From assembly GCA_014385025.1 (NCBI GenBank), contig JACRTB010000018.1, forward strand, positions 1 through 57,784: a DNA stretch of 57,784 bases. The letters run 5' to 3'. The notes beneath the pieces are model-generated. The model ran no database searches. It was not told where the DNA came from and worked only from the letters and a program-made list of their open reading frames with translations. This stretch comes from Yanshouia hominis. GTDB lineage: Bacteria; Bacillota; Clostridia; Oscillospirales; Ruminococcaceae. Positions 16,381 to 24,124 of this stretch are shown in pieces. Each line of letters opens with the position of its first letter. Within the stretch, counting starts at the first letter, position 1. The position numbers and the translations under genes are program-made.

Positions 16381-17219
16381 CAGCATTCCCCCGCTTTCGC
16401 CGCCGCCCGGTCCGGGCAGGCGCGCATGTAATGGAAGATCATCTGCTGCGCAATGCCCGCGCAGGGAGCGAGCGAGGGAGGAAGTCCCTCCGGCAGCAGC
16501 TCGGCGAGGGCGCGTCCGATCCAGACGTCGACCGGGAAGCAGTCCCCATGCCCGAAGCCGAAGAGCAGAGCGCAGTCGGCCACCTTTTTCCCCACGCCGA
16601 CGATCTTCATCAGCTCGGCGCGGGCCTCCGCGGTCGGCAGGGCGGGCAGGGCGGCGAGATCGACCGTTCCGCCGGTCACCTGCCGGGCGGCGTCGATCAG
16701 GTAACGCGCCCGAAAGCCGCTGCGCAGCGGCGCGAGATCCTCGGGGGAAAGACCCGCCAGCCGTTCGGGCGGGGGAAAGGCGCAGAGCCCGCCGCCGATG
16801 GGTTCCCCGAACTGGCAGCAGAGACGCTCGATGATGCCGGTGATGCGTTTGATGTTGTTGTTTTGGCTGATGATGAAGCTGGCGAGCGCCTCCCATCCGT
16901 CCTGCCGCAGAACCCGGATGCCGCCCGCAAAGCGGCAGGCGGGCTCCAGCGCCGGAATCGAGGCGACCGTCCGCCGGATCGCCTCGTAGTCGGTGCGGCA
17001 GTCGAAATAGTTCTCCCAGAACGCCGGAGAGGCGTCCGACTCGATCAGAATTTCCTCCCCCCGCTGCCGGATGACCGCCCGGTGCGCTCCGGCGGCGCCC
17101 AGAAAGGAGCCGTCCTCCTGCTCGCGCCAGCGGAAGGCCTGACCGCAGCAGAGGGTTTGTGCAAGGCTGAATCCGGGCAGGCACAGCCGCAGCGGAGAAA
17201 GCGCGGAAAGCTGTTGCAT
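16380..17219 (-). CDS. OGG-type 8-oxoguanine DNA glycosylase/AP lyase
   Basis: 279 residues from an ATG about 9 nt after GGAGG; the upstream extension to 17378 is a GC artefact. The N-terminal OGG domain (FSLAQTLCCGQAFRW) is followed by a HhH-GPD domain: ALASFIISQNNNIKRITGIIERLC, then KIVGVGKKVADCALLFGFGHGDCFPVDVWI. The second lysine of GKKVADC is the expected Schiff-base nucleophile and the aspartate in PVDVW the catalytic acid, as in human OGG1. It excises oxidised guanine. It is translationally coupled to the LarC-like gene, an association with no obvious reason. Confidence 0.9.
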   Translation of the reverse strand: MQQLSALSPLRLCLPGFSLAQTLCCGQAFRWREQEDGSFLGAAGAHRAVIRQRGEEILIESDASPAFWENYFDCRTDYEAIRRTVASIPALEPACRFAGGIRVLRQDGWEALASFIISQNNNIKRITGIIERLCCQFGEPIGGGLCAFPPPERLAGLSPEDLAPLRSGFRARYLIDAARQVTGGTVDLAALPALPTAEARAELMKIVGVGKKVADCALLFGFGHGDCFPVDVWIGRALAELLPEGLPPSLAPCAGIAQQMIFHYMRACPDRAAAKAGEC

Positions 17220-17326
17220 CGCAAAAAGTCCTCCAGACGGTATTTGAGGGATGAGCCGGGGGACTCCCGTCAACCGCGCGGCGGGCCGTTTCGGACCTTT
17301 GGGCGCGCGGAGCCCTCGGTGCAACC

Positions 17327-17356
17327 AGTATAACAGATTTTCGGTGAAATACGCAA
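17327..17356 (-). promoter_or_regulatory. promoter of the OGG-larC operon
   Basis: On the minus strand TTGCGT and TATACT are separated by 18 bp. The leader of about 100 nt contains GC-rich complementary blocks (CCGCGCG / CGCGCGG) that could fold. Confidence 0.6.
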
Positions 17357-17390
17357 GAAGATGACGGGAATCGACCACAATGACAAGGAG

Positions 17391-17640
17391 ATTAAACTGT
17401 TTGTAACAAAATTTTTTTTGCCGCCGTTTCTTTCACACTGATTTTACACCAACTTTTCCCCGGGCGCACAGTTGGAAAAGGCGGAAAAACAGGGGAGTTT
17501 TCCACGGTTTCAACGGAGTTTTCAACATTTTCTCCGCCGCTGTGGAAAATCGAGGCGAATACAAACGGTAAAAAAGGTGAAAATGTTGATGCAGGATTTC
17601 CCCGCTGCGTATATCACCCGGATGGATTTCCCACACTCAT
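17391..17640. other. AT-rich intergenic stretch with repeated TTTTCCAC-like words
   Basis: This segment is markedly AT-richer than its neighbours and has no supported gene. It carries words close to the DnaA box: TTTTCCACG at 17498, the complement of TTTTCCACA at 17541-17549, and TTTCCCACA at 17627. Repeats of the type GTTTTCAAC/GGTTTCAACG also occur. No dnaA, dnaN or other origin-linked gene is near, so an origin is not claimed. Confidence 0.35.
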
Positions 17641-17685
17641 GAGGTGCCGGCGGAGTACGGGCGGCAAAGAATCGGGGGACGGCGC

Positions 17686-17713
17686 TTGTTTTCAGCACGA
17701 AATATGCTATAAT
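17686..17713 (+). promoter_or_regulatory. promoter of rlmB
   Basis: TTGTTT (17686-17691) and TATAAT (17708-17713) are spaced by 16 bp. The leader to the rlmB start is about 80 nt. Confidence 0.6.
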
Positions 17714-17799
17714 GACAATTAGTATGGCTTTCCGCGCCCTTTCGTCAGAAATTGCGCCCGGGCCAAATACGGCGGCATGCCGCCCGACGGGGGAAACAG

Positions 17800-18591
17800 A
17801 TGGAGAAGCAGAGAAGCACCGAACACAGCGCCGCGCCGGACGCCCGGCAGGAGGATCAGGTTGTCGCGGGGCGCAACCCGGTCATCGAACTGCTCAGGAG
17901 CGGGAGGCCGGTCGATAAAATTCTGATTGTCCGACAGCAGGAGGGCGGCGGCAGCCTCGGCAGAATCGTCGCAATGGCCAAGCAGGCGGGAATCCCGGTG
18001 AAGGACGCCGCCCGCGAGAAGCTCGACGCCCTCTGTCCCGGAATCAACCACCAGGGAGTCGCCGCCTTTGCCGCGGCCTGTTCCTACTGCGAGGTGGAGG
18101 AGCTGCTCGCGCGCGCGGGGGAGGAGCCGCCCTTCCTCGTCATTGCGGACGGCATCGAGGACCCGCACAACCTCGGGGCGATCATCCGCTCGGCCGACGC
18201 GGCCGGCGCTCATGGGGTGATCATTCCCCGCCGCGGAGGCGCCGGACTGACCGCTGCGGTGATGAAGGCTTCCGCCGGGGCCGCGCAGCATCTGCCTGTG
18301 GCGCGGGTGGCAAACCTCGCCTCCACGGTGCAGGAGCTGCAGAAAAAAAACATCTGGGTTTATGCCGCGGATATGGACGGCGAGGACTGGTGCACCGTCG
18401 ATTACGCGGGCGGGGTGGCGCTTGTCATCGGTTCAGAAGGGTCCGGGGTGTCCCGTCTGCTGCGGGAACGCAGCGACCGGATTGTGAGCCTGCCGATGTA
18501 CGGCAGGGTGAATTCGCTCAACGCTTCGGTGGCGGCGGGCATCCTCCTTTACGAGGTCGCGCGCCAGCGCCGGGGGATCAAGGCTAGATAG
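17800..18591 (+). CDS. rlmB: 23S rRNA (guanosine-2'-O)-methyltransferase RlmB, TrmH/SPOUT family
   Basis: Transfers a methyl group from S-adenosylmethionine to the ribose of a guanosine in 23S rRNA. 263 residues from the ATG at 17800, about 6 nt after GGGGGAAA. The N-terminal RNA-binding part contains VVAGRNPVIELLRSG. The three SPOUT motifs are present: DPHNLGAIIRSADAAG, ALVIGSEGSGVSRLL, and LPMYGRVNSLNASVAAGILLYE, which form the knotted cofactor pocket. The substrate base is inferred from the best-known family member; a tRNA target cannot be excluded. The next gene starts 19 bp later in the same transcript. Confidence 0.92.
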   Translation: MEKQRSTEHSAAPDARQEDQVVAGRNPVIELLRSGRPVDKILIVRQQEGGGSLGRIVAMAKQAGIPVKDAAREKLDALCPGINHQGVAAFAAACSYCEVEELLARAGEEPPFLVIADGIEDPHNLGAIIRSADAAGAHGVIIPRRGGAGLTAAVMKASAGAAQHLPVARVANLASTVQELQKKNIWVYAADMDGEDWCTVDYAGGVALVIGSEGSGVSRLLRERSDRIVSLPMYGRVNSLNASVAAGILLYEVARQRRGIKAR

Positions 18592-18610
18592 AGCAGAGAG
18601 GCGGTAGAAG

Positions 18611-21013
18611 ATGGCCGACAAATACAGTGTGGATGATATTCTCGCCGAGGTGAAGCAGCGCCGCCGGCAGGAGGAGGGAGCGCAGTCTCCCCGTCTCCGT
18701 GCCGAGAGGCGCGCCCCGGAGCGGACTTCCGCCGCGTCCGACGCGGCTCCCTTCCGGCTGACGGGGATGACCGGCGAGTTTGAGCCTCCGGCGGGGCGGC
18801 AAAGCTCCCGCGCGGAGGAGGGGGTTCCCTCCGACCCGATGGCAACGCGGGTCGATCTTCCGGCGCAGCGGCCGGAGGGCAGGCGTCCGGCGCAGCGCGC
18901 CCGGGATCTGGGCGCGACGCAGGTGATTCCGGCACAGCGCGCCGGGGGGGAGGACCGCTCTCTGGAGCAGCGGCGTCAGGAGAAGGTCCGGCAGTTCCTC
19001 GAGACGCCCCGGCCCGCTTTTGAGGAGGACGAGAGAGAAGACAAAGAAGAGGACGGGGAGGATGGCGCCATCGGATCGCTCTCCCAGTTCTTCGGGGGGC
19101 TGCGGCGGGTCGGCCCTGCGGCCGCGGTTGACCGCAAGGCCCCGGCCCCGCCCGAACGCGGCCGGAACCGCCCGGTTCCCCGCGGGGAGGAACCTCCCGC
19201 CCGTGAGCGCGCGCGGGAGGCCAAGGCCGGGCGGCGTCCGGCACAGGCGCAGGAGCGCGGAGAACGCCGCGCCGCCCCGGTGGAAGGGGAGTACCGTTCT
19301 CCGGCGCAGGCCCGGGAGGTGCGCGGGCGGATTCTGCGGGATAAGCGCGCCTGCTCGATCCGCGTGATCCTGACCGGAGCGGGAACCGGACTGCTGCTCT
19401 ATCTCTCGCTCTGCAACCTCTATCCGATTCCGCTGCTGCACCCGGTCTGCCCCGAGGTGGATATGCGGATGTTCCTGCTGTCCCATCTGATCCTGCTGCT
19501 GGCTGTTGCGATCGCCTCCGCACCGGCCCTCGGAAACGGGATCATCGGCCTGTTTACCGGCCGGGCGAACCACGATACCCCCGCCGCCCTCTGCACCATC
19601 GCGGTGATTGTGCACGGGATGGCGCTGATTCTCGCGGAGGACGGGCTGCATACGGGGGAAGGCTCCTTTTACTTTGTGATCGCGGCGGCGGCGCTTTTTG
19701 CCAATGCGGCCGGCCGCCGTTCGGCGGCGGTGCGGATGGAACGCAACTTTGCGGCGGCCTCGGCCGACGCCGGCCACGTGGGGGATTATCTCCTCACCGG
19801 ACGGTTTGCCGCCGAGCTGACCGAAGGACAGGGCTTTGAGGAGCCCGCGGTCGCTTATCCGGTTGCGGTTGATTTTCCGGATGATTTTATCCGCCTCTCC
19901 CGCTCGGACGACGCGCCGGAGGGATTTTCCCGCTATCTGCCCTACTTTTTCCTTCTCTTCTCGGTGCTTCTCGGGGCCGTCTCGGTCCTCTTCTTTGAGC
20001 AGAGCGGGCTGGGCGGGCTGACCATCGCCTGCGCCACCCTCTGCATGGCCTCTCCGCTGACCGCCCTGTTAGTCGAAAACACGCCGCTGCTGCGCGCCTC
20101 CAAGGCGCTGAGCAAGGCGGGGGCTTTTGTGACGGGGATGGAATCGGTTGAAAAATTCCAGGAGGTCAACACCGTCGCGGTCGATGCGAACGGCCTTTAC
20201 CCGGTTGGTTCGGTCGAGCTGCACAGCATCAAATCCTTTGCGCAGAGCCGGATCGACGAGGCGATTCTCGACGCGGCGAGCCTGATGGTCAGGGTGGACG
20301 GCCTGCTCAAGGATATTTTTCTCGAGATGATCGGCGGGAACACCCGCATTCTCAAGCAGGTGGATCAGGTCGCCTATTACGACCGGGCGGGCCTTTGCGC
20401 CGAGGTTGACGGCAAGACGGTGCTGATTGGCAGCCGCACCCTGATGGAGCAGTTCAATATCTCGATGCCCTCGAAGGACTATGAAAAGAAGTTTGTCCGC
20501 GGCGACCGGGAGATTCTCTATCTTGCCAATTCTGGCGAGGTGACGGCGATGTTTGTTTTGAGCTACCGCACCAGTCCGGCCATCGAGCGCTGGCTCGACG
20601 TGCTGGCGCGCCGGGAGATCAGTCTGGTGGTGCAGTCGACCGACCCGAACATCACCGAGGCGCGGATTGCCAAGGATTACGGCTACCCGGAGGAGTTTAT
20701 CCGGATTATCCCCGCCAAGCTGCGCGGCAAATACCTCGAGACGGTCGCCCCCCGCAAGCGCGGGCGGGCTTATGTGATGTCGATCGGCGGCTTCCCGGTG
20801 CGGATGCGGGCGCTGGCCGCGCTGCTGACCCTGCGCCGCTCGATCATGACCGCGACAGCCCTGCAGATCGCCGGGCTGATCCTCGGGTACGCGCTGGTCG
20901 CCTTCCTCGCTTTCTCGGGAGCGGTCGCGTCCCTTGGCTTCGCACAGATTCTGATCTACCAGAGCTTCTGGGCGGCGGCGATCCTGATTGTTTCGGGCCT
21001 GAGCCGCTACTGA
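18611..21013 (+). CDS. degenerate P-type ATPase-like membrane protein with long disordered N-terminal arm
   Basis: 800 residues in two unlike parts. Residues 1-245 are hydrophilic, with repeated Arg, Glu, Pro, Ala and Gln (RRPAQRARDL, EDEREDKEEDGED, RGEEPPARERAREAK), so probably disordered. Residues 250-800 follow the P1B-type ATPase plan: paired helices at about 250-345, an actuator-like stretch, helices at about 443-490, then SKALSKAGAFVTGMESVEKFQEVNTVAVD, which aligns with the approach to the phosphorylation loop. The aspartate (D525) remains, but DKTGT reads DANGL. The CPC metal motif reads CMASPL, TGDN reads QSTDPN and GDGxNDAP is absent. VLIGSRTLM keeps the nucleotide-domain shape. Ion pumping is therefore unlikely. 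Function unknown; co-transcribed with rlmB. Confidence 0.85.
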   Translation: MADKYSVDDILAEVKQRRRQEEGAQSPRLRAERRAPERTSAASDAAPFRLTGMTGEFEPPAGRQSSRAEEGVPSDPMATRVDLPAQRPEGRRPAQRARDLGATQVIPAQRAGGEDRSLEQRRQEKVRQFLETPRPAFEEDEREDKEEDGEDGAIGSLSQFFGGLRRVGPAAAVDRKAPAPPERGRNRPVPRGEEPPARERAREAKAGRRPAQAQERGERRAAPVEGEYRSPAQAREVRGRILRDKRACSIRVILTGAGTGLLLYLSLCNLYPIPLLHPVCPEVDMRMFLLSHLILLLAVAIASAPALGNGIIGLFTGRANHDTPAALCTIAVIVHGMALILAEDGLHTGEGSFYFVIAAAALFANAAGRRSAAVRMERNFAAASADAGHVGDYLLTGRFAAELTEGQGFEEPAVAYPVAVDFPDDFIRLSRSDDAPEGFSRYLPYFFLLFSVLLGAVSVLFFEQSGLGGLTIACATLCMASPLTALLVENTPLLRASKALSKAGAFVTGMESVEKFQEVNTVAVDANGLYPVGSVELHSIKSFAQSRIDEAILDAASLMVRVDGLLKDIFLEMIGGNTRILKQVDQVAYYDRAGLCAEVDGKTVLIGSRTLMEQFNISMPSKDYEKKFVRGDREILYLANSGEVTAMFVLSYRTSPAIERWLDVLARREISLVVQSTDPNITEARIAKDYGYPEEFIRIIPAKLRGKYLETVAPRKRGRAYVMSIGGFPVRMRALAALLTLRRSIMTATALQIAGLILGYALVAFLAFSGAVASLGFAQILIYQSFWAAAILIVSGLSRY

Positions 21014-21064
21014 GCCGCATCATCAAAACCACGCGTTGAACGGACCCCGGAAGGACGTGATACC

Positions 21065-21240
21065 GGCCCGCCCTTTAAGAGGCGTCGAATGATTTTTCTT
21101 ATGCATCACAGCCCGGCGCGGGCGGCCCGCAGGCCGCCCGTTCCCCTCTCCCGGCCCGCCCGCTCCGCCCGTCCGGTGACCGGCCCGCCCGAGCGGAGGG
21201 CGGCACCGCTTACACGCACTGCAGTTGCCAAAGCGGTGAT
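21065..21240 (-). repeat. dispersed intergenic repeat, copy A
   Basis: Read on the minus strand, this stretch shares ordered blocks with 57440-57560 on the plus strand: GCCGCCCTCCGCTYGGGCG, then GGGAGAGGGGAACG, then an AT-rich block leading to TTCGAYGC. It contains a GGGCGGCC-type palindrome absent from the other copy. It has no gene, and the open frame through it lacks a ribosome-binding site. Confidence 0.55.
21119..21140. terminator. GC-rich hairpin after the P-type-ATPase-like gene
   Basis: CGGGCGGCC and GGCCGCCCG form a 9-bp stem with a 4-nt loop, followed by a pyrimidine tract (TTCCCCTCTCCC). The core resembles the palindromes at 8021 and 41886. Confidence 0.5.
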
Positions 21241-21366
21241 TTTCTCCTTTGATTGACCCTCTTCGCTTCTGGATATTTGTCATTTTGCTGCGCTCAACGC
21301 CATAAGCCAAAGCTTTTTTCTGCCCACCGGCATAGCCGATGGTTGCTGTCGCCAAAGCTGCGAACC

Positions 21367-21397
21367 AAAAAACCGCTGCGATTGCAGCGGTTTTTTT
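21367..21397. terminator. strong bidirectional terminator upstream of nrdD
   Basis: AAAAAACCGCTGC and GCAGCGGTTTTTT form a 13-bp stem around GATT, with seven T on the plus strand and A runs on the other side. It is a canonical intrinsic terminator and isolates the nrd operon from upstream transcription. Confidence 0.9.
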
Positions 21398-21526
21398 CGG
21401 AAGTCATGCTCAAAATATCGCGCGGAGCGGTATAAAATGTGTGGGTTCTGCGGGAACAGAAAAAAGAAACCAAAATTTTAATGTGATATTTGGAAGGGAT
21501 GCGCGGGAGAATTCCGCGCGGATTGA

Positions 21527-21555
21527 TTGACAGGGCGCAGGATATGGTGTAGAAT
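21527..21555 (+). promoter_or_regulatory. nrd operon promoter
   Basis: TTGACA (21527-21532) and TAGAAT (21550-21555) are spaced by 17 bp. NrdR-type boxes overlap and follow it. Confidence 0.85.
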
Positions 21556-21582
21556 TGTAAAGCTGAATACAATATATTGTGG
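21535..21582 (+). promoter_or_regulatory. tandem NrdR boxes
   Basis: The proximal 16-mer at 21567-21582 contains the perfect palindrome ACAATATATTGT and matches the core of the NrdR-box consensus (acaCwAtATaTwGwgt). A weaker 16-mer at 21535-21550 matches 11 of 16 positions. The gap between them is 16 bp, the spacing known for functional NrdR pairs. They cover the promoter spacer and the start region, so repression by NrdR with (d)ATP is expected. nrdR itself is not in the window. Confidence 0.75.
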
Positions 21583-21596
21583 AGGATAGAACGGTT

Positions 21597-23912
21597 ATGA
21601 TTCAACAGATCGTAAAACGGGACGGACGGGTGGTGCCGTTTGAGCTCGACAAGATTACCGAGGCGATCTATAAGGCGGCTCAGGCGCTGGGCGGACAGGA
21701 CCGCTCGATGGCGGAGAAGCTGGCCGCCGATGTCGTGGCCTATCTGGAGCAAAAGGGAAACGAAACCCCGTCGGTTGAGCAGATTCAGGATGCTGTTGAA
21801 CATACCCTGATTGAGAACGGACATGCCCGCACCGCCAAGGAATTTATCCTTTACCGCTCCACCCGCACCCGGGTGCGGGAGATGAACACCAAGCTGATGA
21901 AGATCTATGAGGATCTGACCTTCCGCGAGGCCCATGAGAATGACGTCAAACGCGAAAACGCCAACATTGACGGCGATACCGCGATGGGCACGATGCTCAA
22001 GTACGGCTCGGAGGGTGCCAAGCAGTTTGACGAGATGTTTATCCTCAAGCCGGAGCATTCCAAGGCGCACCGCGAAGGGGATATCCACATTCACGACCTC
22101 GATTTTTACACCCTGACCACCACCTGCTGCCAGATCGACCTGACCCGCCTGTTTGAGGACGGCTTTTCGACTGGGCATGGCTTCCTGCGCGAGCCCAATT
22201 CGATTCAGAGCTACTCGGCGCTCGCCTGCATTGCGATTCAGGCCAACCAGAACGACCAGCACGGCGGGCAGAGCGTTCCGGCGTTTGATTTCGACATGGC
22301 GCGCGGCGTCGCCAAGAGCTACCGGACCCTTTACCGCGCGAACATGATCAAGGCGCTCGATCTCGAGGGAGTGGAAAACGCCGAGAAGCTGGCCCGGGAC
22401 GCGGCGGAGAAGATCGAGGCGGAGAACGGCATCTGGCCCGCGGTGGATGCCCAGAACGGCTATACCGAGCTGGAATTCGCCCTGCTCGCTCCGGCGGCGG
22501 GCGAGGAGACGGTCAAAAAAGCGCAGGCCTTTGCGCGGCGCTACGCCGACCGCGAGATTGACCGCCACACCTATCAGGCGATGGAAGCTCTGGTGCATAA
22601 CCTCAATACGATGCATTCCCGCGCCGGCGCGCAGATTCCCTTCTCGTCGCTTAACTACGGCACCGACGTCTCTCCGGAGGGGAGGCTGGTCATCCGCAAT
22701 CTGCTGCTTGCCACCGAAGCGGGTCTCGGCAACGGGGAAACCGCCATCTTCCCGATCCATATCTTTAAGGTGAAGGAGGGGGTTAACTTTAACCCCGGCG
22801 ACCCCAACTATGACCTCTTTAAGCTGGCCTGCAAGGTTTCGGCCGAACGGCTTTTCCCGAACTTCTCTTTCATCGATGCGCCGTTCAATCTGAAATATTA
22901 CAAGCCCGGCCATCCCGAGACGGAGGCCACCTACATGGGCTGCCGCACCCGCGTGGTCGGCAATGTCTACGATCCCTCCCGCGAGATCGTGAACGGGCGC
23001 GGAAATCTGAGCTTCACTTCGATCAACCTGCCGCGGCTGGCCATCAAAGCCAATCACAACATCGACTTTTTCTTTGAGCAGCTCGATCAGCAGCTCAATC
23101 TGGTCATCGACCAGCTCAACCACCGTTTCAAGATCCAGTGCGGAAAAAAAGTCAAGAACTTTCCGTTCCTGATGGGACAGGGAATCTGGATCGACTCCGA
23201 GCATCTCGGCCCGGAGGATACCATCGGCGAGGTGCTCAAGCACGGCACCCTGACCGCCGGGTTCATCGGACTGGCCGAATGCCTCACCGCCCTGATCGGC
23301 AAGCACCACGGCGAATCCCAGGCGGCGCAGAACCTCGGCCTCGAAATCATCGGCTGCATGCGCAAGCGGATGGATGAGGAGAGCGCCAAGACCGGACTCA
23401 ACTACACCCTTATTGCCACTCCGGCGGAGGGGCTCTCCGGACGCTTTGTCCGGCTGGACCGCCAGCGCTACGGTTCCATTCCGGGTGTGACCGACCGCGA
23501 GTATTATACCAATTCGTTCCACATCCCGGTGTGGTTTCCGATATCGGCCTACGAAAAGCTGCGGCTGGAGGCTCCCTATCACGCGCTGACCAATGCCGGA
23601 CACATTTCCTACATCGAGCTGGACGGCGATCCGGTCAAGAACCTCGATGCATTTGAATCGGTGGTGCGGTTTATGAAGGAAGTCGGCATCGGCTACGGCT
23701 CGATCAACCACCCGCTTGACCGCGACCCGGTTTGCGGCTATACCGGAATCATCGACGACGTCTGCCCGCGCTGCGGCCGGCACGAAGGGGAGGCCATTGA
23801 ACTGGAAAAGCTCCAGAAGCTGGGGCTCTACCGCCACCTCAATGCACAGACCCTCGGCTGCTGCGGCAATCCGGAGGAGGAAGCGGACCGCATTGTCAAT
23901 CCGGTCGAATAA
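21597..23912 (+). CDS. nrdD: anaerobic (class III) ribonucleoside-triphosphate reductase, main chain without the glycyl-radical domain
   Basis: Reduces ribonucleotides to deoxyribonucleotides without oxygen. 771 residues from the ATG at 21597, 11 nt after GGAGG. The ATP-cone (residues 1-95, IVKRDGRVVPFELDKITEAIY) gives allosteric control. HIHDLDF (164-170), CCQIDL (177-182) and YMGCRTRV (446-453) mark the catalytic core, with C449 a likely active-site cysteine. The zinc region DPVCGYTG...CPRCGRHEG starts at residue 710, but the chain then runs into an unfamiliar tail (LGCCGNPEEEADRIVNPVE) and stops. The FERIRRITGYL motif that carries the radical glycine is missing here and lies in the next gene. 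The frame is otherwise intact. Confidence 0.93.
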   Translation: MIQQIVKRDGRVVPFELDKITEAIYKAAQALGGQDRSMAEKLAADVVAYLEQKGNETPSVEQIQDAVEHTLIENGHARTAKEFILYRSTRTRVREMNTKLMKIYEDLTFREAHENDVKRENANIDGDTAMGTMLKYGSEGAKQFDEMFILKPEHSKAHREGDIHIHDLDFYTLTTTCCQIDLTRLFEDGFSTGHGFLREPNSIQSYSALACIAIQANQNDQHGGQSVPAFDFDMARGVAKSYRTLYRANMIKALDLEGVENAEKLARDAAEKIEAENGIWPAVDAQNGYTELEFALLAPAAGEETVKKAQAFARRYADREIDRHTYQAMEALVHNLNTMHSRAGAQIPFSSLNYGTDVSPEGRLVIRNLLLATEAGLGNGETAIFPIHIFKVKEGVNFNPGDPNYDLFKLACKVSAERLFPNFSFIDAPFNLKYYKPGHPETEATYMGCRTRVVGNVYDPSREIVNGRGNLSFTSINLPRLAIKANHNIDFFFEQLDQQLNLVIDQLNHRFKIQCGKKVKNFPFLMGQGIWIDSEHLGPEDTIGEVLKHGTLTAGFIGLAECLTALIGKHHGESQAAQNLGLEIIGCMRKRMDEESAKTGLNYTLIATPAEGLSGRFVRLDRQRYGSIPGVTDREYYTNSFHIPVWFPISAYEKLRLEAPYHALTNAGHISYIELDGDPVKNLDAFESVVRFMKEVGIGYGSINHPLDRDPVCGYTGIIDDVCPRCGRHEGEAIELEKLQKLGLYRHLNAQTLGCCGNPEEEADRIVNPVE

Positions 23913-23953
23913 AGAAACCTGTATCCATATCACAGTCTTTGGGAGGAATTTTT

Positions 23954-24124
23954 ATGACGATGAAAAACAACACGGTAATGGTGGGCGAAGGCGTTGGCTT
24001 TGAGAGAATCCGCCGCATCACCGGCTATCTGGTCGGAACGCTCGATCGTTTTAACAATGCCAAGCGCGCCGAGGTGGCCGATCGGGTGAAGCACGGCCTT
24101 TCGGATCAGATGGAGCAGCTGTGA
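23954..24124 (+). CDS. stand-alone glycyl-radical domain of anaerobic ribonucleotide reductase
   Basis: 56 residues from an ATG 8 nt after GGGAGG, so it has its own good ribosome-binding site. It contains VGFERIRRITGYLVGTLDRF and NNAKRAEVADRVKHG, which is exactly the C-terminal domain that class III reductases normally carry fused. The glycine of RITGYL is the expected radical site. It is 41 bp after the nrdD stop, in a different frame, and its stop overlaps the nrdG start. Reading its frame upstream gives no reductase-like sequence, so this is not a simple frameshift. By analogy with the stand-alone glycyl-radical protein YfiD/GrcA, it should dock into the main chain and be activated by NrdG. 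Confidence 0.9.
   Translation: MTMKNNTVMVGEGVGFERIRRITGYLVGTLDRFNNAKRAEVADRVKHGLSDQMEQL

Noticed and set aside
15643-17184. A 513-codon fusion of LarC with an N-terminal extension
   Set aside because: The extension is the OGG glycosylase gene read in the wrong frame; LarC starts at the coupled ATG at 16380.
17433-17636. A 67-codon minus-strand frame in the AT-rich block
   Set aside because: GTG start without a ribosome-binding site, low complexity and no recognisable features.
17391-17640. Replication origin
   Set aside because: The DnaA-like words are imperfect and no dnaA, dnaN, gyr or rpmH gene is near.
23801-23953. A sequencing frameshift joining nrdD to its radical domain
   Set aside because: The small gene's frame read upstream (closed by a TGA at 23798) gives sequence unlike any reductase, and the small gene has its own strong ribosome-binding site.
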